DNA of 8,660 nt from Segetibacter sp. (GCA_030146445.1 JASLBT010000414.1:1-8660); one strand, 5' to 3'. Positions 1-7,841 are shown, numbered from the stretch's first letter. The notes: generated by a model not told the origin, from the sequence alone. A program made the numbers and translations.

Positions 1-1017
1 TGTCCGCCTTTTATTCAACCGATGTTTTGCAAAAACGTGTTGATAGAAGGTATCACCATCATCAATTCACCATTCTGGACCGTAAACCCTGAGTTCTGCG
101 AAAACGTAACAATTACCGGCGTTACCATCAATAATCCACATTCACCAAATACGGATGGAATCAACCCGGAGTCCTGTAAATATGTGCACATTTCGAATTG
201 TCATATCAGCGTTGGCGACGATTGCATCACCATCAAATCGGGTAAAGACCGTGCAGGCAGGAAGATGGCCGCTCCGGCGGAAAATTACACCATAACCAAT
301 TGCACCATGCTGTCGGGTCATGGCGGGGTGGTGATTGGCAGCGAAATGAGTGGCGACGTAAAAAAGATTACCATCAGCAATTGTGTATTTGACGGAACAG
401 ACCGCGGTATACGTATCAAAACGGCACGCGGACGTGGGGGAGTAGTGGAAGATATACGGGTAGACAACATCATAATGAAGAACATCAAAGACCAGGCTAT
501 CGTACTTGACATGCAATATGCGCGAACACAGCCGGAACCCGTATCGGAACGCACACCGATTTTCAGGAATATTCATTTCAGCAACATTACGGCGCAGACC
601 AACCAGGCGATTTTTATTAACGGGCTTGCCGAAATGCCGGTTGAAGACATCACCTTTCACGACATCCAGTTTGAGTCACAAACCGGTGCACTGATCAAGG
701 AAGCAAAGAACATTGCTTTTCACAACGTGCGCATCAACACCACCACCGGTGCTTCGCTTACCGGTGAGAACATCAGCGGGCTCACCATTGATGGTGTAAA
801 CACGCTCAAGCCGGTAGCAGGCAAAGCAACACTAGACCTGAATAATGTGCAGGACCTGTTTATGTACAATTGTTTCGCCGCAAAAGGTACCGGCGTGTTC
901 CTTTCCCTAAAAGGAGAGAAAACCCAAAACATTACGATAAAGAGCAACAGGTTCAACTACGCGGCAAAACCATTGTCGAAAGACACCAACGTTGCCGAAA
1001 ACATACTGGTCGAATAA
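1..1017 (+). CDS. GH28 family pectinase (polygalacturonase-like), 5'-truncated by the window edge
   Basis: Glycoside hydrolase family 28 enzyme, expected to hydrolyse alpha-galacturonosyl linkages in pectin (homogalacturonan or rhamnogalacturonan) by inversion, in the periplasm or outside the cell. The frame is open from base 1, and the seven codons before the first Met (at 22) encode RPPF-like family sequence (PPFIQP), so that Met is internal and the gene begins upstream. 338 residues are visible. Counted from base 1, the GH28 catalytic motifs are all intact: NTDG (Asp about 52), GDDC (Asp 73/74), GHGG (His 107) and RIK (138-140). Repeated NxTIxN/NCxF turns are the rungs of the right-handed parallel beta-helix. 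Family members are usually 450-550 residues, so roughly the first third is missing, including any signal peptide. The gene ends in TAA, 64 bases before the GH95 gene on the same strand, which suggests co-transcription. Endo- or exo-action and exact substrate cannot be read from the sequence; alpha-galacturonidase or rhamnogalacturonan hydrolase are possible. Confidence 0.93.
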   Translation, partial: CPPFIQPMFCKNVLIEGITIINSPFWTVNPEFCENVTITGVTINNPHSPNTDGINPESCKYVHISNCHISVGDDCITIKSGKDRAGRKMAAPAENYTITNCTMLSGHGGVVIGSEMSGDVKKITISNCVFDGTDRGIRIKTARGRGGVVEDIRVDNIIMKNIKDQAIVLDMQYARTQPEPVSERTPIFRNIHFSNITAQTNQAIFINGLAEMPVEDITFHDIQFESQTGALIKEAKNIAFHNVRINTTTGASLTGENISGLTIDGVNTLKPVAGKATLDLNNVQDLFMYNCFAAKGTGVFLSLKGEKTQNITIKSNRFNYAAKPLSKDTNVAENILVE

Positions 1018-1045
1018 TAAACATCATCACCGGTTACTTTAATTA

Positions 1046-1075
1046 CTCAATACCCAACACCTCAATACCAACAAC
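1046..1075 (+). repeat. Imperfect 15-bp tandem duplication before the GH95 start
   Basis: In the 64-base gap between the GH28 and GH95 genes, ctcaataccc-type 15-mers occur twice in a row (1046-1060 and 1061-1075), with the first nine bases identical. The duplication sits just before the ATG at 1082, in an A/C-rich, G-poor leader typical of unstructured translation initiation regions. It may be chance slippage; no operator function is claimed. Confidence 0.35.
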
Positions 1076-1081
1076 CGCCAA

Positions 1082-3880
1082 ATGAACATCAACGCTTTTC
1101 TTTCCCTGCTCCTGGTTTTCGCTGCTGTTTCAACCCGGGCGCAGGAGCTAAAACTTTGGTACCGGGAACCCGCAGCAAAGTGGACCGAGGCGCTACCCAT
1201 TGGCAATGGCCGGCTTGGTGCGATGATCTTCGGCGGAATAAACCAGGACCGTATTCAATTTAACGAAGAAACGCTGTGGACCGGCGAGCCCCGCGATTAC
1301 ACACACCCTGGCGCGGCAGCATACCTCGAACCCATAAGGAAGCTGATTGCAGAAGGCAAACAAGCCGAAGCCGAGAAACTGGCTGAGGAAAGGTTTATGG
1401 GCAGCAGGAGTAAAGAGGGCGAAAGGGCCGTTTGGTTTAACAAAATGCGGGCACTTGACGGGTTAAACGGCAACCCGGTGCTGGTTGGCTTCGACGACAG
1501 TAAGTGGAAAACGATACAGGTACCCACCTATGAAGGTTGGGAAACTTTAGGTATGGAGATCGACGGCGCTGTATGGTTCAGAACCACCTTCGACTTACCT
1601 GCAGATTGGTCGGGCAAATCACTTGTTCTCGACCTAAACCGCGTTCGCGACCAGGATTTTACTTATGTGAACGGCAAACTAGTCGGCTCGATGAACGGCA
1701 CCGATTCGCGGAGATACACAATTCCTGCTGCCAACCTGGTAAAGGGAAAAAACGTGATCGCAATACAGGTCCTTAACTACTACGATAAGGGAGGCATAGC
1801 GGGGTACAAAGACACCTCCCGCCATATTGGAATTTATCCCGAAGGCGGCTCTGTTGCAAACGGGATTTCGTTGTCACGACCATGGAAATATTTTGTTCAA
1901 AGCGATGAGCCACCTCCAGTTCCACGGTACCAGGCGGATTACCAACCCTTCGGCGACCTCCGCTTAAACTTTCCCGAACAAGCCGGAATCTCCGGCTATC
2001 GCCGTGAACTCGACATTAAAGACGCAATCGCGCGTACCACCTACACTGCAAACGGCGTCACCTATACCCGTGAATATTTCGCCAGTCATCCAAACCAGGT
2101 GATCGTTGTACACCTGACAGCCTCCAGGCCCGGCAGCATCAACTTCGAGAGCATCCTGAGCAGTCCTCATAAGAACTTTACCACTAGAAAAATCGATAAC
2201 AAAACCCAGGGACTATCACTGCGCGTTCGTCATGGAGCGCTGAAAGGTGAAAGCTACCTTCACCTCGTAAATACAAAAGGAACCGCTACAGTTACCGGTG
2301 ACCGGATCAGCGTTAAAAATGCTGATGAAGTAACGCTGTACCTTTCCGCCGGTACCAATTACAAAAACTACAAAGACGTTTCCGGCGATCCCTCTGTCGC
2401 CTGCAAAACTGCGATCAAAGGATTGGCTTCAAAAAACTACAACCAGGTTAAAGACGCACATACCCGGGAATACCAACAATATTTCAATACGCTTTCAATA
2501 AACCTTGGCTCCGGTAAAGAAGCCCTGCCCACCAATGAACGCATCATGCAGTTCGCCAAATCTGCCGATCCATCGTTTGTGGCGCTGTACCTGCAATATG
2601 GCCGCTACCTGCTGATCTCAGCTTCACGCCCCGGTACCCGTCCGGCTAACCTCCAGGGCATATGGAACGACTTGCTCACTCCACCGTGGGGAAGCAAGTA
2701 CACCACCAACATCAATGCAGAAATGAACTACTGGCCTGCGGAGCTGCTCAACCTATCGCCCATGCATGAGCCCCTGTTCAGTATGATTGAAGAACTCGCA
2801 GAAACCGGCAGTAAAACAGCGAGAGTACATTATAACGCACCTGGATGGGTGCTCCACCACAATACCGATCTGTGGCGCGGAACCGCGCCAATCAATGCCT
2901 CCAACCACGGCATTTGGGTAACCGGTGCAGCGTGGCTGTGCCAGCACCTGTGGGAACATTACCGGTATACACAAGACCAGTCGTTCCTGCAACAGCGCGC
3001 TTACCCCCTCATGAAAGAAGCGGCAATGTTCTTCAACACCTTCCTGGTCAGTGACCCCAAAACGGGTTGGCTGATCAGTACGCCATCAAATTCTCCCGAA
3101 CACGGCGGACTGGTTGCGGGTCCCACAATGGATCACCAGATCATACGCGACCTCTTTAAAAACGTGATCGCCGCAGCCGACATATTAAAAACAGACAAGG
3201 CATTCCGCGATACCCTCGCAGCAAAGTATAAGCGCATAGCGCCAAACCAAATTGGAAAACACGGGCAGTTACAAGAGTGGCTTGAAGACAAGGACGATCC
3301 AAAAGACAACCACCGCCACGTTTCGCACCTCTGGGGCATGTACCCCGGCAACGAGATCAACTGGGACGAAACACCCGACCTGATGAAGGCCGCCATGCAG
3401 TCGCTGCTTCAGCGTGGCGATGCGGCAACCGGCTGGAGCCTGGCCTGGAAAATCAATTTCTGGTCCCGGTTTAAAGATGGCGACCATGCATACAATCTTA
3501 TCCGGATGCTGATCTCCCCGGCCTGGACGGGTGGTGCGGGATCTTACCAAAACCTCTTCGATGCGCACCCGCCATTCCAGATCGACGGCAACTTTGGCGG
3601 CGCAGCAGGAATTGGTGAAATGTTGCTGCAGAGCCATACCAGGTTTATCGATCTATTGCCGGCGCTACCTTCCGCTTTACCGGCCGGCGAAATAACAGGC
3701 ATACGTGCGAGGGGAGGTTTTGTTTTCCGGCTTAAGTGGCAGAACGGAAAACTGGACCGGGTTGAAGTTTTATCAGCCGCGGGCAATAGCTGTACTTTGC
3801 GCTATAACAGCAAGGTGGTCGAATTAAAAACAACGAAGGGAAAAACTTACGCCTTCAACGGGGAATTACAAAAGCTATGA
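1082..3880 (+). CDS. Secreted GH95 alpha-L-fucosidase / alpha-L-galactosidase with an inserted beta-sandwich domain
   Basis: Family GH95 inverting exo-glycosidase, removing terminal alpha-L-fucose or alpha-L-galactose from side chains. The first 20 residues form a signal peptide (hydrophobic LSLLLVFAAV, predicted cleavage TRA|QE), so it works in the periplasm or outside. The N-terminal beta-sandwich domain starts at LWYREPA (about 25) with the family motif LPIGNGRLGAM, and resumes at YQPFGDL (about 287). The (alpha/alpha)6 barrel follows from about residue 500, then a short C-terminal beta domain. Residues matching the Bifidobacterium AfcA catalytic set are present: Asn543 and Asn545 (TTNINAEMNYW), Glu673 (NSPEH) and Asp835 (QIDGNFGG). 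The position before the Asn pair that is His in AfcA is Thr541 here, a change I associate with L-galactosidase activity. At 932 residues it exceeds the usual 750-850 because about 175 residues (about 107-281) are inserted in the N-terminal domain. Its stop overlaps an ATG of the following frame (ATGA), but that is probably not the GH2 start. Confidence 0.93.
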   Translation: MNINAFLSLLLVFAAVSTRAQELKLWYREPAAKWTEALPIGNGRLGAMIFGGINQDRIQFNEETLWTGEPRDYTHPGAAAYLEPIRKLIAEGKQAEAEKLAEERFMGSRSKEGERAVWFNKMRALDGLNGNPVLVGFDDSKWKTIQVPTYEGWETLGMEIDGAVWFRTTFDLPADWSGKSLVLDLNRVRDQDFTYVNGKLVGSMNGTDSRRYTIPAANLVKGKNVIAIQVLNYYDKGGIAGYKDTSRHIGIYPEGGSVANGISLSRPWKYFVQSDEPPPVPRYQADYQPFGDLRLNFPEQAGISGYRRELDIKDAIARTTYTANGVTYTREYFASHPNQVIVVHLTASRPGSINFESILSSPHKNFTTRKIDNKTQGLSLRVRHGALKGESYLHLVNTKGTATVTGDRISVKNADEVTLYLSAGTNYKNYKDVSGDPSVACKTAIKGLASKNYNQVKDAHTREYQQYFNTLSINLGSGKEALPTNERIMQFAKSADPSFVALYLQYGRYLLISASRPGTRPANLQGIWNDLLTPPWGSKYTTNINAEMNYWPAELLNLSPMHEPLFSMIEELAETGSKTARVHYNAPGWVLHHNTDLWRGTAPINASNHGIWVTGAAWLCQHLWEHYRYTQDQSFLQQRAYPLMKEAAMFFNTFLVSDPKTGWLISTPSNSPEHGGLVAGPTMDHQIIRDLFKNVIAAADILKTDKAFRDTLAAKYKRIAPNQIGKHGQLQEWLEDKDDPKDNHRHVSHLWGMYPGNEINWDETPDLMKAAMQSLLQRGDAATGWSLAWKINFWSRFKDGDHAYNLIRMLISPAWTGGAGSYQNLFDAHPPFQIDGNFGGAAGIGEMLLQSHTRFIDLLPALPSALPAGEITGIRARGGFVFRLKWQNGKLDRVEVLSAAGNSCTLRYNSKVVELKTTKGKTYAFNGELQKL
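1400..1924 (+). other. Inserted GH2-type/galactose-binding-like domain within GH95
   Basis: Residues about 107-281 of the GH95 protein interrupt the N-terminal family domain between ERFMGS and YQADYQPFGDL, which are normally close together. The insert reads like the jelly-roll domain found inside Bacteroidota sialate O-acetylesterase-type proteins and in GH2 N-terminal domains: FDDSKWKTIQVP, then DGAVWFRTTFDLP, then DQDFTYVNGKLVG, then RRYTIPAANLVKGKNVIAIQV, and finally a LSRPWKY exit strand. No esterase Ser motif (GDSx) accompanies it, so only the accessory domain is present. The probable role is carbohydrate binding or shaping the active-site approach. Boundaries are judged by eye from family motifs. 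Confidence 0.7.
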
Positions 3881-4113
3881 CGAAGGGGAACAATACAAAA
3901 GCTGATATCATCGGCACATTCACAACAATTGCTAACAACCCCGCTTCATCATTTGAAGCCGGGCATTTCCACTTGCAGGATTATTGTCCCCCGGCCGCAC
4001 ACAGCCGTGGCACGGGCGACGGGCGGTTGTGCCGCACACCCTTGTTGCGGCTCATGACGTTCGCCGGAACATGTACTAAAATCTGTTTACGATTAAACTC
4101 AATGATTTTAAAC
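3881..4113 (+). other. GH95-GH2 intergenic spacer (open in frame with the GH2 gene but probably untranslated)
   Basis: This 233-base stretch has no stop in the GH2 frame, so a naive gene call would start at the ATG at 3877 and add 79 residues before MKCTRYP. The translation of those residues is not GH2-like, is rich in Cys, Arg and Pro, and would put 79 residues ahead of a perfect signal peptide. I therefore treat it as a spacer. It contains the GC-rich element listed separately, and is A/T-rich just before the starts at 4102 and 4114. I see no clear Bacteroidota promoter (TAnnTTTG with an upstream TTG). Confidence 0.6.
3991..4040 (+). repeat. GC-rich structured intergenic element, candidate dispersed repeat
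   Basis: About 39 of these 50 bases are G or C, clearly above the roughly half-GC neighbouring sequence. The 9-mer gccgcacac occurs twice in direct orientation (3994-4002 and 4031-4039). Between and overlapping the copies, gtggcac (4007-4013) can pair with gtgccgc (4029-4035), giving a seven-pair stem with one G-T wobble and a 15-base loop. This composition and symmetry resemble REP-like intergenic elements or a transcript-stabilising hairpin between two operon genes. Whether it is repeated elsewhere in the genome cannot be seen here. Confidence 0.4.
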
Positions 4114-7100
4114 ATGAAGTGTACGCGCTACCCGGTTGCGGCGCTAACATTGGTGATGGTCCTTCTTTCACCAATCATCAGCCATGCACAACGGGTGGAT
4201 GTCTCCCTTGATATGGGTTGGCAAACCATTGCAAACGACAGCAACAAAAACGCCCACGACGGCTTTGAGTCCGCCGGGTTCAGCGACCAAAACTGGGTAA
4301 AGGTAAACGTACCACATAACTGGGATTCCTACCATGGCTACCGTCGGCTTCGTCACGGTAACCGGCACGGTTATGCCTGGTATCGGAAGAAGTTCACTGC
4401 AAAAAAGGCCCCCGGCAAACGATATTTCCTGTTTTTTGAAGGCGTTGGCTCTTATGCAACCGTTTGGCTAAATGGCAAACAGGTAGGTTATCATGCCGGC
4501 GGCCGAACAACATTTACGCTGGATGTTACCGATGTTATCACGTTCGACAAAAGCAACCTGCTTGCGGTACGTGCCGATCATCCTGAAAACATCAGGGATC
4601 TTCCATGGGTATGCGGCGGTTGCTCCGATGAGCGCGGCTTTTCCGAAGGGTCGCAGCCAATGGGGATATTCAGGCCTGTACACCTGCTGATCACAGATCC
4701 GGTTCGCATAGAACCCTTTGGTGTGCACATCTGGAACGACTCAACGGCAACCACAAAAAATGCCCGGCTTTACATACAAACGGAAGTAAAGAATTACGGC
4801 GTTGTTTCGCAGCAAATCAGCGTTCGAAGCCAGCTTATTGATAAAACCGGAAAAGTAGTCTTTACACACACAAACTCCTCCAGGCTTCAGCCCGGGGCTG
4901 TTGCATTGCTCCGTCACGAACCTTCTGTGGTAAACAACCCAAACCTTTGGTCGGTAGAGAACCCGTACCTATACAAGCTGGTTTCAACAGTGGCTGTAAA
5001 CGGGCGCTTAACAGATCGGGTCGAAACCCCGTATGGCATTCGCACCATCAGCTGGCCAATCGGGAAACCAGTATCGTCGAACCAGTTTCTTTTAAATGGC
5101 AAACCCGTTTTCATCAACGGGATAGCGGAATATGAACACCTGCTGGGTAGTAGCCACGCCTTTACCGACGCACAAATCAAAACCCGGGTAGCACAGATGA
5201 AAGCAGCGGGCTTTAACAGTTTTCGTGATGCTCACCACCCGCACAATCTCCGTTACCAGGATTACTGGGACAGCCTCGGCTTTTTGTGGTGGACACAAAT
5301 GGGCGCACACGTTTGGTTCGACAATCCTGCATTTAGAAGCAATTTTAAGTCATTGCTGACCGAATGGGTAAAAGAGCGGAGAAACAGCCCTTCTGTCGTG
5401 CTCTGGGGATTGCAAAATGAAAGCAAGATCCCGGAAGATTTCGCACGCGAATGCACGGAACTCATTAGAAAACTTGATCCTACAACATCGTCTCAACGAC
5501 TCGTGACCACATGTAACGGAGGAACGGGTACCGACTGGGATGTACCTCAAAACTGGACCGGAACTTACGGAGGTGATCCGCAAACCTATAGCCAGGATGT
5601 GAAAAGGCAAATTCTAATTGGCGAGTACGGTGCGTGGCGAACGCTTGACTTGCATACAGAAGGCGGCTTTGTTCAAAATGGTCCATACAGCGAAGATCGG
5701 ATGACTGAGTTAATGGAAACCAAGGTTCGTCTTGCGGAAGCCGTAAAGGACAGCACGGCCGGGCACTATATGTGGTTGCTGACTTCACACGACAATCCAG
5801 GCAGGGTACAGGCCGGGGAGGGCTATCGCGAGCTCGACCGGCTAGGTCCTGTTAATTACAAAGGACTGTTGACTCCGTGGGAAGAGCCGCTCGATGTGTA
5901 CTACATGTACCGGGCGAACTATGCACCCAAAACTACAGCGCCGATGGTGTACATCGCTTCTCACACCTGGCCTGACCGATGGATTAAACCCGGCTTAAAG
6001 GACAGCATAAAAGTGTATTCGAATTGTGACGAAGTGGAACTTTTTAATGATGTAAAAACGATTTCGCTCGGGCGCAAAAAGCGCGGGGGCACCGGAACAC
6101 ACTTTCAATGGGACGGGGTGCAGGTGAACTACAACGTTCTTTATGCAGTAGGTTATGTAAACGGCAAGGCTGTTGCGGAAGACTACATCGTGTTAAATCA
6201 TTTGCCGCAGCCCGGCACTTTCAGCCGGTTGTACAAAAGGGTTCAACCGATCACTGCACCACAAAAAGGCTACAATTACCTGTACCGGGTGAACTGCGGT
6301 GGTCCGGATTACACCGATGCAGCGGGAAATACCTGGCTCGCAGACAGGGCAAAAACAACAAACAGTTGGGGTTCGGAGTCGTGGACGGCAGACTATAAGG
6401 GCATGCCGGCGTTTTTTGCCAGTCAGCGTTCCACAAACGACCCAATTAACAACACTGCTGACTGGAAACTTTTTCAATCATTTCGTTTTGGGCGTGATAA
6501 ACTCCGCTTCAACTTCCCGGTGCCTGATGGCGAATACCTGGTGGAATTGTACTTTACCGAGCCCTGGCTAGGAACAGGTGGTGGAATGGATTGCACCGGC
6601 TGGCGGCTTTTTGACGTGGCCATAAACAACAATACGGTTATCAGGAACCTCGACATTTTTAAAGAAGCGGGGCACGATGGCGCACTGAAGAAAACGGTAA
6701 AAGCTTCTATAAGGGGCGGCGAACTGGTGATCTCATTTCCACGGGTACCTTCTGGCCAGGCAATCATTTCGGCGATCGCAATTGCTTCGCTCACCAAACA
6801 ACTGGTGGCGGCGCCGTCTGCGACTTCTATCATTTCAAAACTTCGTCAGCCTGGCAAACCCGGCAGCAACTGGAACGTCAGGAGCTGGATGAATACTGGC
6901 GACCGGCAGTACGTAGATAAAGACGTTCTCTTTAGTGCTCTTCCTGCAAATATGCATGGAGCCGAATGGTTGCAGGTACCGGCAGCGGGAAATGCAGCAG
7001 GTGATACAATCGCGTTTTTTACCGTTACCGCAAACGCCGAGGTCTATGTTGCAGTTCCGGCCGGCAATAAATTGGGTTGGCTTTCCGGTTATGAAGACAC

Positions 7101-7665
7101 GCATACCAATTTAGCTAACAATGCCGGAGAGAACTTCAACGTCTGGAAAAAGCGGTATTCGGCTGGCGAAAGCGTTGTTCTTGGAGCAGCCGGTTTGGAT
7201 AAAAATGCCGGAAAAGGGTATACGGTCGCGGTAAGTCCGGCGTCGGCTATTGAGCCCCCATACGACCTTAAGCCGGTGATGAGTTATAAAGCGATAAATG
7301 CAAAGCTCTCTGGACCAGGGGTGGTGAAAGGACAGATCGATGGCAAAGACAGGGTGATATTCCGTGAGCCTTCGGCGGCAAACAGGATCGATTGGGAAAT
7401 CACCACGGGGGTGGGTGACACCTATTCGCTTACAATCGCTTACAACAACCCGGGTACAACTGATATCAGCGGTAAGCTCGAATTCTTTTCCGCCGACGGA
7501 ACTTTGATGAAAGAAGAAATTATCACGTTTACCCCCACGCGTCCGGGTAAGTCTAACTACATTAGCACCACAACGGGGTCGATGATTAATGCAGGCACCT
7601 ACCGGTTGCGCATTACTTCACCAACGGCAAAGGGTTTAAACTTTAATTCGCTCGATGTACAGTAA
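4114..7665 (+). CDS. Secreted multi-modular GH2 glycoside hydrolase with malectin and C-terminal carbohydrate-binding-like modules
   Basis: Retaining exo-glycosidase of family GH2 (beta-galactosidase, beta-glucuronidase or a related specificity). The start at 4114 was chosen because it begins a signal peptide (MKCTRYP, then hydrophobic AALTLVMVLL, cleavage SHA|Q near residue 25); the Met at 4102 would add four residues and is a close alternative. Domains in the 1183-residue product: GH2 sugar-binding sandwich (about 30-200, WYRKKF, VWLNGKQVGYH), Ig-like domain (about 210-315), TIM barrel (about 325-610), a DUF4982-like Ig domain (about 630-700, VYSNCDEVELF), malectin domain (about 724-892, from VNCGGPDYTD to GQAIISAIAIAS), a beta-rich module (about 895-1040, AEWLQVP, VYVAVPAG), and a final CBM6/35-like sandwich (about 1055-1183). 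Glu436 in LQNES fits the acid/base and Glu504 in IGEYGAW the nucleophile. Substrate is unknown; the neighbouring GH28 and GH95 suggest a pectin side chain. No lipobox or sorting domain is seen. Confidence 0.92.
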   Translation: MKCTRYPVAALTLVMVLLSPIISHAQRVDVSLDMGWQTIANDSNKNAHDGFESAGFSDQNWVKVNVPHNWDSYHGYRRLRHGNRHGYAWYRKKFTAKKAPGKRYFLFFEGVGSYATVWLNGKQVGYHAGGRTTFTLDVTDVITFDKSNLLAVRADHPENIRDLPWVCGGCSDERGFSEGSQPMGIFRPVHLLITDPVRIEPFGVHIWNDSTATTKNARLYIQTEVKNYGVVSQQISVRSQLIDKTGKVVFTHTNSSRLQPGAVALLRHEPSVVNNPNLWSVENPYLYKLVSTVAVNGRLTDRVETPYGIRTISWPIGKPVSSNQFLLNGKPVFINGIAEYEHLLGSSHAFTDAQIKTRVAQMKAAGFNSFRDAHHPHNLRYQDYWDSLGFLWWTQMGAHVWFDNPAFRSNFKSLLTEWVKERRNSPSVVLWGLQNESKIPEDFARECTELIRKLDPTTSSQRLVTTCNGGTGTDWDVPQNWTGTYGGDPQTYSQDVKRQILIGEYGAWRTLDLHTEGGFVQNGPYSEDRMTELMETKVRLAEAVKDSTAGHYMWLLTSHDNPGRVQAGEGYRELDRLGPVNYKGLLTPWEEPLDVYYMYRANYAPKTTAPMVYIASHTWPDRWIKPGLKDSIKVYSNCDEVELFNDVKTISLGRKKRGGTGTHFQWDGVQVNYNVLYAVGYVNGKAVAEDYIVLNHLPQPGTFSRLYKRVQPITAPQKGYNYLYRVNCGGPDYTDAAGNTWLADRAKTTNSWGSESWTADYKGMPAFFASQRSTNDPINNTADWKLFQSFRFGRDKLRFNFPVPDGEYLVELYFTEPWLGTGGGMDCTGWRLFDVAINNNTVIRNLDIFKEAGHDGALKKTVKASIRGGELVISFPRVPSGQAIISAIAIASLTKQLVAAPSATSIISKLRQPGKPGSNWNVRSWMNTGDRQYVDKDVLFSALPANMHGAEWLQVPAAGNAAGDTIAFFTVTANAEVYVAVPAGNKLGWLSGYEDTHTNLANNAGENFNVWKKRYSAGESVVLGAAGLDKNAGKGYTVAVSPASAIEPPYDLKPVMSYKAINAKLSGPGVVKGQIDGKDRVIFREPSAANRIDWEITTGVGDTYSLTIAYNNPGTTDISGKLEFFSADGTLMKEEIITFTPTRPGKSNYISTTTGSMINAGTYRLRITSPTAKGLNFNSLDVQ

Positions 7666-7841
7666 GCGGTTTAAGTGTGGTTTGCGGGCCGGTTTGTAAA
7701 CAAGGTGTTGCCCGAACGGGAGTTATGCTGTAAACCTGATTTCAAAATAGTGTAACAGCGAGGAGCTTGCAGGTTACAGGTAGTAAGATTAGCAGATATT
7801 GAAACATACGGGTCACAACAACGGTGAGTTAAAGTAATTAT
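7666..7841 (+). other. Intergenic region between the GH2 and dehydrogenase genes
   Basis: These 176 bases hold no credible gene. They contain an 11-pair imperfect hairpin (7751-7778) and a small dyad cccg-aa-cggg near 7709-7718. Neither is followed by a T-tract, so a classical intrinsic terminator is not supported. The gap is long enough for a separate promoter for the dehydrogenase, but I could not find a convincing TAnnTTTG box. The leader just before the ATG at 7842 is A/T-rich (taaagtaattat). Confidence 0.6.
7751..7778 (+). promoter_or_regulatory. Imperfect inverted repeat / stem-loop upstream of the dehydrogenase
   Basis: The arms tgtaac (7751-7756) and gttaca (7773-7778) pair perfectly. 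Inside them gcgag (7758-7762) pairs with cttgc (7766-7770), with one G-T wobble and a gag loop. A one-versus-two-base internal bulge separates the two stems. It lies 63 bases before the start codon, consistent with a sugar-responsive repressor operator (LacI or GntR type), a leader hairpin, or a weak 3' hairpin for the upstream transcript. There is no T-run after it, which argues against rho-independent termination. Confidence 0.35.

Noticed and set aside
22..24. ATG at 22 as the start of the GH28 gene
   Set aside because: The frame is open to base 1 and the upstream codons encode conserved GH28 sequence; 331 residues would also lack the N-terminal helix coils and any signal peptide.
142..660. 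172-codon antisense open frame inside the GH28 gene
   Set aside because: It lies wholly opposite an intact GH28 gene with all catalytic motifs, and its translation shows no recognisable domain; it is a shadow of the sense codons.
1400..1924. The GH95 insert as a sialate O-acetylesterase catalytic domain
   Set aside because: There is no GDSx serine or catalytic Asp-His pair in the insert; only the non-catalytic jelly-roll type motifs are present.
3874..3886. Frameshift or gene fusion between the GH95 and GH2 genes
   Set aside because: Both proteins are complete: GH95 ends with its normal C-terminal beta domain and GH2 has its own signal peptide.
7700..7790. Rho-independent terminator after the GH2 gene
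   Set aside because: Hairpins exist, but no run of T follows any of them on the + strand.
7666..7841. Canonical Bacteroidota promoter (TTG about 20 bases before TAnnTTTG) for the dehydrogenase
   Set aside because: No site matches both boxes; near matches are no better than expected in A/T-rich sequence.
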